Of a DNA stretch of 28,549 nucleotides, positions 15,941 through 24,600 are shown one piece after another (positions within the stretch are counted from its first letter, which is position 1; the number at the start of each line of letters is the position of its first letter). The position numbers were made by a program, and so were the translations under genes. The notes beneath the pieces are model-generated. The model was not told where the DNA came from. It saw only the letters and a program-made list of their open reading frames with translations, and searched no databases. This DNA is from Chloroflexota bacterium. GTDB taxonomy: Bacteria > Chloroflexota > Dehalococcoidia > JACQGW01. The stretch covers positions 1 to 28,549 of the forward strand of contig JACQGW010000400.1 in assembly GCA_016199325.1 (NCBI GenBank), written 5' to 3'.

Positions 15941-17632
15941 CTACTTGTCCAGCCAGGTCTTGCGGACCGACATGCGGGCGTTCGACGCCATGACGTCGTA
16001 GCCCTGAACGTAGTTCCAGACCAGCTCCCAGCGCAGCGGGTAGGTGTACGGAACGATCTGGTAGACCTGGTCGAGGGCGTGCTGCTCGATCTCCTTGTAG
16101 ACCTTCACCCGCGCCTGCTCGTTCACCTCGATCCGGCCCTTCTCGATGAGCGCGTCGAGCTTCTCGTCCTTCAGTCCGATGGCCGACGCGATCGGGTTCT
16201 TCGAGTAGAAGCTTTGGACCTCGGCGTCCGGATCGGGTGTCCAGACGCCGCCGATCATCAAGATGTTGAAGGCGCCAGTCTGGTAGTCCTTGATGATCGC
16301 GCCGACTTCCATCGGATTGATGGTGGCGTCGATACCCGCCTTGGCCCATTGCTCCTTCATGACCTGGGCGCACTGGACGTCCAGAGCGTTGGCGGCGACG
16401 ACCTTGAAGTTGGGGATCTTCAGCCCGTCCTTGAGGCCAGCCGCTTCCAGGAGTTGCTTCGCCTTGGCGATGTCCTGCTTGTAGTAGGGCAGGTCGGCGC
16501 CGTCGCCGGTGTAGCCGGCGAGCTGCGAGGGCGGCAGGAAGGTCCCGACCGAGCCGAAGCCGCCCAGCACCGTCTCGACGATCTCCTTGCGATTGAGGGC
16601 GAGGCTCACCGCCTGGCGGACCCGCACGTCGTTGAATGGCGGCTCGTTCACCCGGAAGTAGATGCGGATGGTCCGGCTGCTCACGCCTGGCACGGAGCGG
16701 AGGCCCTCCGTCGTCTTGGACACGTTGGCGGCAACCTTCGGGTCCTTCAGCCAGGCGATGTCGACCGACTTCGACCGCAGCGCCGCCGAGATCGAGGTAT
16801 CGTCGCCGAGGAGCTTGAACACGACGCCATCCAGATAGGGGAGTCCCTCTTCGTAGTACGCCTTGTGCGCCTTGAGTTTGACGTGCTGGTCGCGGAGGTG
16901 CTCCTCAAAGGCAAAGGCGCCGGTGCCGATGGGCTGGTTCGCCAGTTGGTCGACCGCTTCCTTCGGAACGGTGCTGCCCTGGTTGATCGTCGCCAGGTAG
17001 CGGACGAAAGGAGCGAAGGGGCTCTTGAGAGTGAATCTCACCGTTTGGGGATCGACAGCCTCGATCTTGTCGATCGAGACGAACTGGCTCACGAACGGGC
17101 TTGCCGTGTCCTTAGCGATCATGCGCTCGAAGGTGAACTTGACGTCCTCGGACGTCAGCTCGCGCCCGTTGTGGAATTTGACCCCCTTGCGCAGCTTGAA
17201 GACGTAGGTCGTCGGGTCGGGGTTCTCCCAGGAGGTGGCGATGTCGGGCTCGACCTTCATGTCCTTGTTCCAGCGGACGAGGCCGGAGAAGATCAGCTCG
17301 TTGATGTTGACACTCGCCCAGGCAGACTGCTTCTGCGGGTCCAGACTCTGCGGGCCGAAGTCCTGGCCGATATTAAGAACGCCACCCCGCTTTGGCGTCT
17401 TGGCGGCCGGCTGTGCGGCCGTCGTCGGGGCCGCGGCCGGTGCGCTGGTCGGCGCCGCGGCAGCCGGTTTCGCCGCCTGGGCCGGGGCCGGGGCCGCGGT
17501 CGGCTGGGCCGGCGCCTGGCTCGGCCCACACGCCTCAAGCAGCGGCAGCGCGGCGAGCGCCCCAGCCGACAGCACCAGCCGCTTCAGCAGTTGTCTTCTG
17601 GATACCATCGGTGCACGATTCGCTTGCGACAT
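15941..17632 (-). CDS. ABC transporter substrate-binding protein, SBP_bac_5 family (SBP3)
   Basis: A 563-aa solute-binding lipoprotein with a Tat-type signal (SRRQLLKRL, R12-R13) and lipobox LLEAC (Cys35). Residues of about 38-78 are an Ala/Pro/Thr/Gln linker, then the folded SBP_bac_5 domain begins at RGGVLNIGQDFGP. Family marks include LRKGVKFHNGRELTSEDVKF and VRQAVSLALNRKEIVE. ATG at 17632 has AGGAAGGAAAG upstream. The linker style is typical of Chloroflexota surface lipoproteins (family knowledge, used here only as a taxonomic hint). It is less similar to SBP1 and SBP2 than these are to each other, so it probably binds a different solute. It lies downstream of the MlrC and aminotransferase genes. 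Confidence 0.94.
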   Translation of the reverse strand: MSQANRAPMVSRRQLLKRLVLSAGALAALPLLEACGPSQAPAQPTAAPAPAQAAKPAAAAPTSAPAAAPTTAAQPAAKTPKRGGVLNIGQDFGPQSLDPQKQSAWASVNINELIFSGLVRWNKDMKVEPDIATSWENPDPTTYVFKLRKGVKFHNGRELTSEDVKFTFERMIAKDTASPFVSQFVSIDKIEAVDPQTVRFTLKSPFAPFVRYLATINQGSTVPKEAVDQLANQPIGTGAFAFEEHLRDQHVKLKAHKAYYEEGLPYLDGVVFKLLGDDTSISAALRSKSVDIAWLKDPKVAANVSKTTEGLRSVPGVSSRTIRIYFRVNEPPFNDVRVRQAVSLALNRKEIVETVLGGFGSVGTFLPPSQLAGYTGDGADLPYYKQDIAKAKQLLEAAGLKDGLKIPNFKVVAANALDVQCAQVMKEQWAKAGIDATINPMEVGAIIKDYQTGAFNILMIGGVWTPDPDAEVQSFYSKNPIASAIGLKDEKLDALIEKGRIEVNEQARVKVYKEIEQHALDQVYQIVPYTYPLRWELVWNYVQGYDVMASNARMSVRKTWLDK

Positions 17633-17770
17633 GCTCTTTCCTTCCTCTGCTCGCTTGTCGATGGTTTTCCGTTTTCCGGGAAGCTCAGTAATGTCCGCGC
17701 CGTCGGTCCGACTTACTTTCCATCGGTCGTGTCGACGAACGCCGCGTCAGCCTCCTTTCACCTCGCTTCA

Positions 17771-17791
17771 CTCCCACCCGTCACCCATCAC
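17771..17791. repeat. Heptamer-period repeat at the aminotransferase stop
   Basis: Three 7-bp units on the plus strand: CTCCCAC, CCGTCAC, CCATCAC. The minus-strand stop codon TGA of the aminotransferase (17788-17790) lies inside the first transcribed unit. The remainder of the 155-base gap to SBP3 shows no clear promoter or terminator. Confidence 0.6.
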
Positions 17792-19107
17792 TTCACCGCC
17801 GCCAGCGCCACTGCCGCCGCGGCGAGCGTTTCGTCGACGTCGGCGTCGGTGTGCGCGGCCGAGAGGAACCAGGTGCCGCGGCTGGTGACGCGGACGCCGT
17901 GGTCCTGGAGGGCGCGCACGAACTGCTTCTGCCGGGCGAGGTCGGTCCGCTGATAAGAGCGGTAGTCTGTCACCGCCCCCTGGTCGGTGAAGCAGGTGTT
18001 GAAGACTGTTGGGAGGCCCTGGACGTGCAGTGGGACGCCGGCCACACGGCCGCGCTCCTGGAGCCCCTCCATCAGCCGCCGGCCGCGTGCCTCCATCTGC
18101 CGATAGACGGCGCCACCGTCGCGGGCCAGCTCGTCGAGCGTCGCAATCGCGGCCGAGGTGCTGACCAGGTTGGTGTTGAACGTCCCGCCGTGGAGGACCG
18201 CGCCACTGCCGGTCAGGGCCATGATCGAGCGCTTGCCTCCGACCGCGGCGATCGGGAAGCCGGCTGCGATGGCCTTGGCGAAGACGGCCAGGTCCGGCGT
18301 GATGCCGAGCCGCCCCTGCGCGCTGCTCAAGCCGACCCGGAAGCCGGTGATGACCTCGTCGAAGATGAGGACGACGCCGTAGCGGTCGCAGAGCTCTCGC
18401 ACCTCTTCGAGGTAGCCTGGCCGCGGCAGGATCGCGCAGGTGTTGCAGTTGATCGGCTCCATGATGATCGCCGCCGTCTCCCCGGCGTGCGCGTCGAGGA
18501 AGCGGCGGACGGCCTCCAGGTCGTTCCAGGGCAGCACGGCGATGTCGGCGGCCGCGCCGCGGGACTGGCCGGCGCTCGGCAGGTGCGGCATCGGGCGCTC
18601 GGCCGGGCCGGCCACGTCGAGCGGCGGCGCGACGCTGACGAGGATTGTATCGAACCAGCCGTGGTAGTGGCCTTCGAACTTGACGACAACGCGCCGGCCG
18701 GTCGCCGCCCGGGCGAGCCGGAGCGCCGCCTGGACCATCTCAGAGCCGGACAGGCCAAAACGGACGCGCTCGGCGCAGGGGGCGAGCTGCTGCACCCGGC
18801 GGGCAAGCTCGATCTCGCCCCGGTGCTGGCCGGCGAATAACTGGCCGCCACTCAGCGTTGCGGCAACCGCCCGCGTCACCGGGTCCGGAGCGTGGCCGAG
18901 AATGATGGGCCCCATGCCCAGGACGTAGTCGACGTAGCTATTGCCGTCGACGTCGTACAGGCGGGACCCCTGCGCTCGATCGAAGAAGAGCGGCACCGGC
19001 TGGCCGCCCAGCCGGAAGTTGCTGCTGACGCCACCTGCGAGCGCCTCGCAGGCTTCCTCGTAGAGGGCAATTGATGCAGTGTAGGTGTGGAGTGCCGATT
19101 CAAGCAT
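17788..19107 (-). CDS. Class III aminotransferase, glutamate-1-semialdehyde aminotransferase-like
   Basis: A 439-aa PLP enzyme. Landmarks: SGSEMVQAALRLARAATGR (PLP phosphate region), GHYHGW at 147-151, Asp250 in FDEVITGFR, and the Schiff-base Lys278 in AVFAKAIAAGFPIAAVGG. It looks like HemL, but no tetrapyrrole genes are near. HemL-type relatives also act on beta-amino acids, so I call it only GSA-like. ATG at 19107 has GGAGG 5 bases upstream, and the start overlaps the stop of the MlrC gene as TAATG, so the two are translationally coupled. This argues that the aminotransferase handles an amine freed by, or formed next to, the MlrC step (inference). Confidence 0.9.
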   Translation of the reverse strand: MLESALHTYTASIALYEEACEALAGGVSSNFRLGGQPVPLFFDRAQGSRLYDVDGNSYVDYVLGMGPIILGHAPDPVTRAVAATLSGGQLFAGQHRGEIELARRVQQLAPCAERVRFGLSGSEMVQAALRLARAATGRRVVVKFEGHYHGWFDTILVSVAPPLDVAGPAERPMPHLPSAGQSRGAAADIAVLPWNDLEAVRRFLDAHAGETAAIIMEPINCNTCAILPRPGYLEEVRELCDRYGVVLIFDEVITGFRVGLSSAQGRLGITPDLAVFAKAIAAGFPIAAVGGKRSIMALTGSGAVLHGGTFNTNLVSTSAAIATLDELARDGGAVYRQMEARGRRLMEGLQERGRVAGVPLHVQGLPTVFNTCFTDQGAVTDYRSYQRTDLARQKQFVRALQDHGVRVTSRGTWFLSAAHTDADVDETLAAAAVALAAVK

Positions 19108-20639
19108 TATTGCCTCCGGGAATCGGCAGCGATTTCAGCGATTTCCTTGACGTTCTCGGGCTCGTAGGCTGCGTCGGGCTCGAAGGGGTAGAGCGGCCGG
19201 CGGATGTTCCGATACCGGAAGAAGGAGAGATCGGACGTCGTTACGCCGGGCGTGTTCACCAGGACGACCTGGGCCGCGATGGGTGTGTAGGCTGGGCGCG
19301 GCGACTGGACGCCCTTGGCGACGACGATCTGGTACCGTTCCGGATGAACGCCGACCGAGTACATCTGCTCGATGCTCGTGTTGCCGATGCGGCGGCTGGT
19401 CAGGACAAGGGTGTGGCCGTCGGTCGTCTCCAGGACGACGGTTGTCCCGCCATCGAAATACCGGTGGCCGCCGTGGGTCGGCCGGGTATCCTCAAACTGG
19501 CCGTCGCTGATCACTCGCACCCGCCCGGTCACCGCGACCGGCTCGCCGTGCATGTCGTCGGTCTTCCCGCCGACCTCGAGCGTCAGGGAGCGCCCGACCG
19601 CGGCCGCGACGCAGGCCGCGACGGCCTCGGGATCGTAGAGCGTCTGCAAGAAGCTGCGAATGCCGAGTCGCTTCGCCTCGGCGAGGAGGATGGTCGAATC
19701 GGCCGAGCTGCCGCCGCCGATGTTGTCGCCGACGTCCATCAGCACGATGGGCCTCTGCGGCGCCGCCGCCGCTGCCAGGAGCGCTTCTCGTGGCGATGGC
19801 GTATCGCCGACGAACTCGGCCCGCCGCGTCCAGGCGCGCTTCGCCATCCACACCGCGGCCTCACGGGCGGCCTTCGGATCGCCGTCGTGGACCGCCAGGA
19901 AGGCGGCGCCCATCTCGGGGACGTCGGCGTACGGATAGCCCTCGGCGGCGCTGGCCGAAAGCATGCCGGGCCAGGTGATGACCGTCTCGACGTCGCGCAC
20001 GACTGAGAGCATCGGCTCTTCGACCGTGAACTGCTTGACGATGTTGATGACGAGCGGCGGCGTCTCCAACGCCTGGACCGGCCGGACTTCGCCCTTGATC
20101 GTCCGGACGATGATCTCGGCGCACTCGAACGCCCGCCGCCGCGCATCCAGGTGCGGATTCGTCCGGTAGATGACCGTGGCCGTCGTGTTGTCGATCATCT
20201 TCTGCGTCACGTTGGCGTGCATGTCACTCGTCATGCCGATGGGGACGTTCGGCCCGACGAGGGCCCGCACGCGCGCGGCGACTTCGCCCTCGGCGTCGTG
20301 ATACTCCTCGGAGACGGCGGCCCCGTGCAGGAACAGCAGGATGCCATCCCATGGCCCGTGCTGCTTAAGCAACTGGATGAGCTCGTCGGCGATGCGGTCG
20401 AAGGCATCCTTGGTAATCATGCCGATGGGGCCGGTGTGGAAATAGGCGAGCGGCACGATCTCGAAGCCGAGCTTCTCCGCCGCTTCGAAGTAGCCGGCGA
20501 AGGTTGCCTGCGAATCCCTGTACTCCCGAGCGATCGCCTCACCGCGCAGGATGCCACTCACTTCGAAGTTCGAGAAGTCGGCAGGGACGAGCGAGAAGGT
20601 ATTGGTCTCGTGCAGGAAGCCAAGGGTTGCCAGACGCAT
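19107..20639 (-). CDS. MlrC/M81 family metallohydrolase
   Basis: A 510-aa zinc hydrolase of the M81 (microcystinase C, MlrC) family, named for cleaving linearised microcystin but widespread and mostly of unknown substrate. The zinc site is visible: Asp139-x-His141 (SDMHAN) and His163 (RTNPHLD), with the same D-x-H-x21-H spacing as the family, plus HETNTF near the start and HGAAVSEEYHDAEGE around 105-119. The N-terminal domain is about 1-300 and the MlrC C-terminal domain about 310-490. No signal peptide, so cytoplasmic. ATG at 20639 (MRLATLGFLHETNTF) is the family-typical start; the frame extends to 20705 only through heptamer repeats. AAAGGA lies about 9 bases upstream. Confidence 0.9.
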   Translation of the reverse strand: MRLATLGFLHETNTFSLVPADFSNFEVSGILRGEAIAREYRDSQATFAGYFEAAEKLGFEIVPLAYFHTGPIGMITKDAFDRIADELIQLLKQHGPWDGILLFLHGAAVSEEYHDAEGEVAARVRALVGPNVPIGMTSDMHANVTQKMIDNTTATVIYRTNPHLDARRRAFECAEIIVRTIKGEVRPVQALETPPLVINIVKQFTVEEPMLSVVRDVETVITWPGMLSASAAEGYPYADVPEMGAAFLAVHDGDPKAAREAAVWMAKRAWTRRAEFVGDTPSPREALLAAAAAPQRPIVLMDVGDNIGGGSSADSTILLAEAKRLGIRSFLQTLYDPEAVAACVAAAVGRSLTLEVGGKTDDMHGEPVAVTGRVRVISDGQFEDTRPTHGGHRYFDGGTTVVLETTDGHTLVLTSRRIGNTSIEQMYSVGVHPERYQIVVAKGVQSPRPAYTPIAAQVVLVNTPGVTTSDLSFFRYRNIRRPLYPFEPDAAYEPENVKEIAEIAADSRRQ

Positions 20640-20656
20640 GACGACACATCCTTTCT

Positions 20657-20717
20657 GGTGCTGGGTGTTCGGTGTTGGGTGTGAGGAGCCAATTCCCACC
20701 AGCACCCAGCGCCCAAC
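20657..20717. repeat. Heptamer-period inverted repeat between iclR and the MlrC gene
   Basis: Four 7-bp units on the plus strand (GGTGCTG, GGTGTTC, GGTGTTG, GGTGTGA; 20657-20684) are followed by the inverted word family around 20697-20717. GGTGCTGGGTG (20657-20667) can pair with CACCCAGCGCC (20703-20713) as an 11-bp stem with one G-U pair and a loop of about 35 bases. There is no T-run after it, so it is not a standard terminator. Confidence 0.7.
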
Positions 20718-20740
20718 CGATTACGCCTTCTCTGCGGGGC

Positions 20741-21562
20741 TCAACATCTGCTGCCCGTCCCAGCAGTTCGATACCCCATCGCCCGCTCGATCTCGCTCGC
20801 CGCGTCGATCAGGCGCGCACCAATGAGGCCGACGAGATCGTCTGCCAATCGCCAGGCCGGGCCCGAAACGCTGATGGCAGCGCCCGGCCGGCGGGCGCTG
20901 TCGAGGATCGGCACCCCAACGCAGCGAGCACCGGTCTCGTTCTCCTGGTCGTCGATCGCATAGCCCCGCTGGCGTGCGAGCGCCAGCTCCCGCTCCAGTG
21001 CATCGAGCGACGTGATCGTCCGCGGCGTGATCGCCGTCAGGCTCAGGCTCGCCAGCAATCGGTTTGCCCTATCGGTTGGGAGGAATGCCAGCATGGCTTT
21101 GCCCAGAGCCGTCGCGTGCAGGGCGTCGCGACTGCCGACCCTCGCCGCCGTTCGCAGTCCATGGCGACTTTCGAGCATATCGACGTAGAGGACGTGACCG
21201 TCTGAGAGGATGCCGAGATTGACGGTTTCGCCAAACTCGGCTTGCAGTGCTTGAAGGACCGGCCGGGCACACTGGACCAGGTTCAGCCCGGACACCAGTG
21301 CACTGCTCAGGGCGACGAGTTTTGGCCCCGGCCGGTATTTGCGGGTCTCCGGATGCTTGGCAACGTAGCCCCGGCTTTCCAGCGTGCTGAGGACGCGGAA
21401 GGCCGACGTCTTGTTGACGTCCGTTCGGAGGCAGAGCTCACTCAGCCCAAGCTCATTGCTGCCGACCAGGGCTTCGAGGAGGTCCAGCGCCTTGCCGAGG
21501 ACCGCGACGTCGTAGCTGCTCCGATCGCGCTCCGTTTCGGTATGCGAAACGCGGTTTACCAT
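20741..21562 (-). CDS. IclR family transcriptional regulator
   Basis: A 273-aa one-component regulator. The winged helix-turn-helix is at about residues 20-80 (LSELCLRTDVNKTSAFRVLSTLESRGYV), and the IclR effector domain is at about 95-265, including ALGKAMLAFLP and the cysteine-bearing ENETGARCVGVPI. I chose ATG at 21562: a consensus promoter predicts transcription to begin at about 21563-21566, which would put the alternative ATG at 21583 inside the promoter. Neither ATG has a ribosome binding site, which fits a leaderless message. A palindrome over the start codon suggests self-repression. It probably controls the MlrC-aminotransferase-SBP3 group, which begins 101 bases downstream. Confidence 0.88.
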   Translation of the reverse strand: MVNRVSHTETERDRSSYDVAVLGKALDLLEALVGSNELGLSELCLRTDVNKTSAFRVLSTLESRGYVAKHPETRKYRPGPKLVALSSALVSGLNLVQCARPVLQALQAEFGETVNLGILSDGHVLYVDMLESRHGLRTAARVGSRDALHATALGKAMLAFLPTDRANRLLASLSLTAITPRTITSLDALERELALARQRGYAIDDQENETGARCVGVPILDSARRPGAAISVSGPAWRLADDLVGLIGARLIDAASEIERAMGYRTAGTGSRC

Positions 21563-21571
21563 GGTGAAACC
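21553..21571. promoter_or_regulatory. Palindrome over the iclR start codon, candidate IclR operator
   Basis: GGTTTACCATGGTGAAACC is a near-perfect palindrome centred on CCATGG at 21559-21564; it contains the ATG of iclR. A second CCATGG lies exactly 21 bp away (21580-21585), two helical turns, inside the promoter spacer. The two could form a tandem operator covering the promoter and start. Confidence 0.55.
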
Positions 21572-21600
21572 ACTGTACACCATGGAGAGTTGCTTGTCAA
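21572..21600 (-). promoter_or_regulatory. Sigma-70-type promoter of iclR, overlapping the gltB stop
   Basis: On the minus strand: TTGACA (21595-21600), 17-bp spacer, TACAGT (21572-21577). The TGA stop of gltB (21597-21599) is part of the -35 box. The predicted start point falls at or within a few bases of the ATG at 21562. Confidence 0.7.
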
Positions 21601-24600
21601 GCCCCCGCGCGACCGCTCGCTGCCCGTGACGGCGCAGAGGACTCCCCGGCGCGGGCAGCGGCCGGCCGCTCGGCGGGAATGTCGATCTGTGGCTGGGGGA
21701 CGACTTTCCAGAACAGCGGCAGGACGGCCTCCCAATGGTCCAGGAGCGCCGCTGCCCGCGGGCTGCCCGTCTTCGCCAGGTGCTCGCGGACGAGCAGGGC
21801 CAGGCCGGCGGCGTCGGCCGGGTCGGTGATGCGGGCCAGGCGAACCGTTCCCTGGTTCAGCCGGCTCGGGAGCGCGCCGCGCTCGTCGAAGACGTAGGCG
21901 ACGCCGGCCGTCATGCCGGCGCCGAAGTTCCGGCCCGTCTCACCCAGGACCACGACGGTCCCGCCCGTCATGTACTCACAGGCGTGGTCGCCGGTTCCTT
22001 CGACGACGGCGACGGCGCCGCTGTTCCGGACGGCGAATCGCTCGCCGCACCGCCCGGCCAGGAAGAGCCTCCCACCCGTCGCCCCGTACAGGATGGTGTT
22101 CCCGGCCAGCACGTCCGCGCGCCGTTGAGCCGCCCGGCAGGAACGGCCGGACCGATCGGCGGCACACGCGCTGTTCTCGACTCCCTGTTCCACGCTGCGT
22201 GCCCCGTCCTCGCCGGGCGCGCGCACGACGATCTCGCCGCCGCCCATTCCCTTGCCCACGTAATCATTCGCCTCGCCGGCCAGCTCAAGCGTGATGCCAC
22301 GGGTGAGGAAGGCGCCGAAGCTCTGGCCGGCGGCACCGCGGAAGGTCAGATGGATCGTCCCGGCGGGCAGGCCGGCCGGGCCGTGCCGCCGGACGATCTC
22401 GCCGGCCAGACGGGCGCCGACGGTCCGATGGCAGTTGCGGATGGCGAGCGCGGCGCGCACGGGCTCGCCGCGCTCGACGGCCGGCGCTGCCAGCTCGAGG
22501 ATCTCCTCGGAGATCGACTCGGCGCTGCGGGGCGGCCGGCTGTTCCGCGGCTGCACACAGCGGCGCGGCCGCTCGCCGGTCGGGTCGGGGTCGGCGAGCA
22601 GCGCCGAGAGGTCGAGGGTGGCGCCTTTGGGATGGCGCTCGGGGTCGAGCGCCACCTGCGTGAGCAGGTCGACCCGGCCGACGATCTCCTCCAGCCGGCG
22701 GAAGCCGATCGCCGCCAGGATCTCGCGCACCTCCTGGGCGACGTGGTTCAGGAAGTGGATGGCGCGCTCGGGCGTACCGGCATATTTGGCACGGAGGTCC
22801 TCGCGCTGGGTGGCGATGCCGGCCGGGCAGGTGTTCAGGTGGCACTGGCGGGCCATGTCACAGCCCAGCGCGACGATGGCCGCGGTGCCGAAGCCGAACT
22901 CGTCGGCCCCCAGCATCGCCGCGACCACGACGTCCTGGCCCGACTTCAGGCCGCCGTCGACCCGCAGCCGGACGCGCCCGCGCAGGCCGTTCAGGACGAG
23001 GACCTGCTGCGTCTCCGCCAGGCCGATCTCCCAGGGACAGCCGGCGCCCTTGATGGAGCTGAGCGGCGAGGCTCCGGTCCCGCCGTCGTGGCCGCCGATG
23101 TGGATGTAGTCGGCGTAGGCCTTGGCGACGCCGGCCGCAATCGTGCCGACCCCGCTCTCGGAGACGAGCTTGACCCCGATACGCGCCCGGGGGTTCGCCT
23201 CCTTGAGGTCGCCGATGAGTTGGGCCAGGTCCTCGATGCTGTAGATGTCGTGGTGCGGCGGCGGCGAGATCAGCGGCACGCCCGGGATCGTGTGGCGCAA
23301 CCGCGCGATAAACTCGGTCACCTTGTGGGCGGGGAGCTGGCCGCCCTCGCCCGGCTTCGAGCCCTGGGCGATCTTGATCTCCAGCTCCTCTGCCCGGGCC
23401 AGATACTCCGGCGTCACGCCGAAGCGCGCCGAGGCGACCTGCTTGATCTTGCTGGCGGCCGAGTCGCCGTTCGGCTCCGGCCGGTACCACTCGGGGTCCT
23501 CGCCCCCCTCGCCGGTGTTGCTCCGGCCGCCGATCCGATTCATGGCGATGGCGAGCGTCCGGTGGGCCTCCGGCGAGAGGGCACCCAGCGACATCGCCGC
23601 GGTGACGAACCGCTGCCGGATGGACTCGACGGGCTCGACCTCGTCGAGCGGCACCGGCGTCCGGTCGCGAACCGCCATCAGGTCGCGCAGCGCCGCCGGC
23701 TCGCGGGATTCGACCGTGATCCGATAGCGCAGGTAGTCCTCGTACTGGCCGGACCTCGTCGCCTGGTGGATCAGGCGGACCACCGTCGGGCTGAAGCCGT
23801 GGTCCTCGCCCTCCTTGCGGAATCGGTAGAAGCCGAAATCCGGCAGCCGGGACGGCCGGACATCGCCGAACGCCTGGGCGTGCCGCCAGAGGACGTCGGT
23901 CGCCAGCGGCCGGAGGTCGACGCCGCCGACGCGCGACGGCGTGCCGGGGAAATAGCGGTCGACGACCGCCCGGCCGATGCCGACCGCCTCGAAGATCTGG
24001 GCGCCGCGGTAGCCGGCCAGCGTCGAGATCCCCATCTTCGAGCAGATCTTCAGGACGCCGTCGTCGACCGCCTTGACATAGCGCCGCACGGCTTCAGCGG
24101 CCGTCGGCGGCTCGTTCCCGCGGTTGCCGGCCAGCCCGGCCGCCAGGCTGAGCGCCAGATACGGACAGAAGGCGCTCGCCCCGTAGCCGATCAGCAGGGC
24201 GAACTGATGGACGTCCCAATCGCCGCCGGTTTCAACGACCAGGTCGGCCCGCAGCCGCAGGCCACTGCGGATCAGGTGGTGGTGGACGGCGCTCACAGCC
24301 AGGAGCGAGGGCACCGCCGCCCGGTCGGCCGAGATGGTCCGATCGGAGAGGATCAGGATGGCAGCGCCGTCCCGAACGGCCCGCTCGGCCTCGGCGCAGA
24401 TCTCATCGAGGGCGGGCGCCAACCCCATCGGGCCTGCCGCGGCGTCGAAGACCGTCGCGATGGTCGCCGAGCGGAGCCACGGCTCGGGGCGGCTCCAAAT
24501 GGCGTCGAGCTGGGCCGGCGTCAGCAGTGGCCGCTCCAGATGGAGAAGGCGGGCGTGCTCCGGCGTCTCCTCCAGCAGGCTTCCGCGGCGGCCGAGGAAG

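Noticed and set aside
14055..16373. Continuous minus-strand frame of 772 codons apparently fusing SBP3, DppB and DppC
   Set aside because: Only its last 306 codons (DppC) are real; the upstream part is the wrong frame of DppB and SBP3, each of which has its own start and stop.
14933..17953. Open frame of 1006 codons on the plus strand opposite DppB and SBP3
   Set aside because: Same shadow effect; the minus strand carries unmistakable permease and binding-protein genes.
17788..19107. Calling the aminotransferase hemL
   Set aside because: No tetrapyrrole genes nearby and it is coupled to an MlrC hydrolase; the fold alone does not establish the HemL function.
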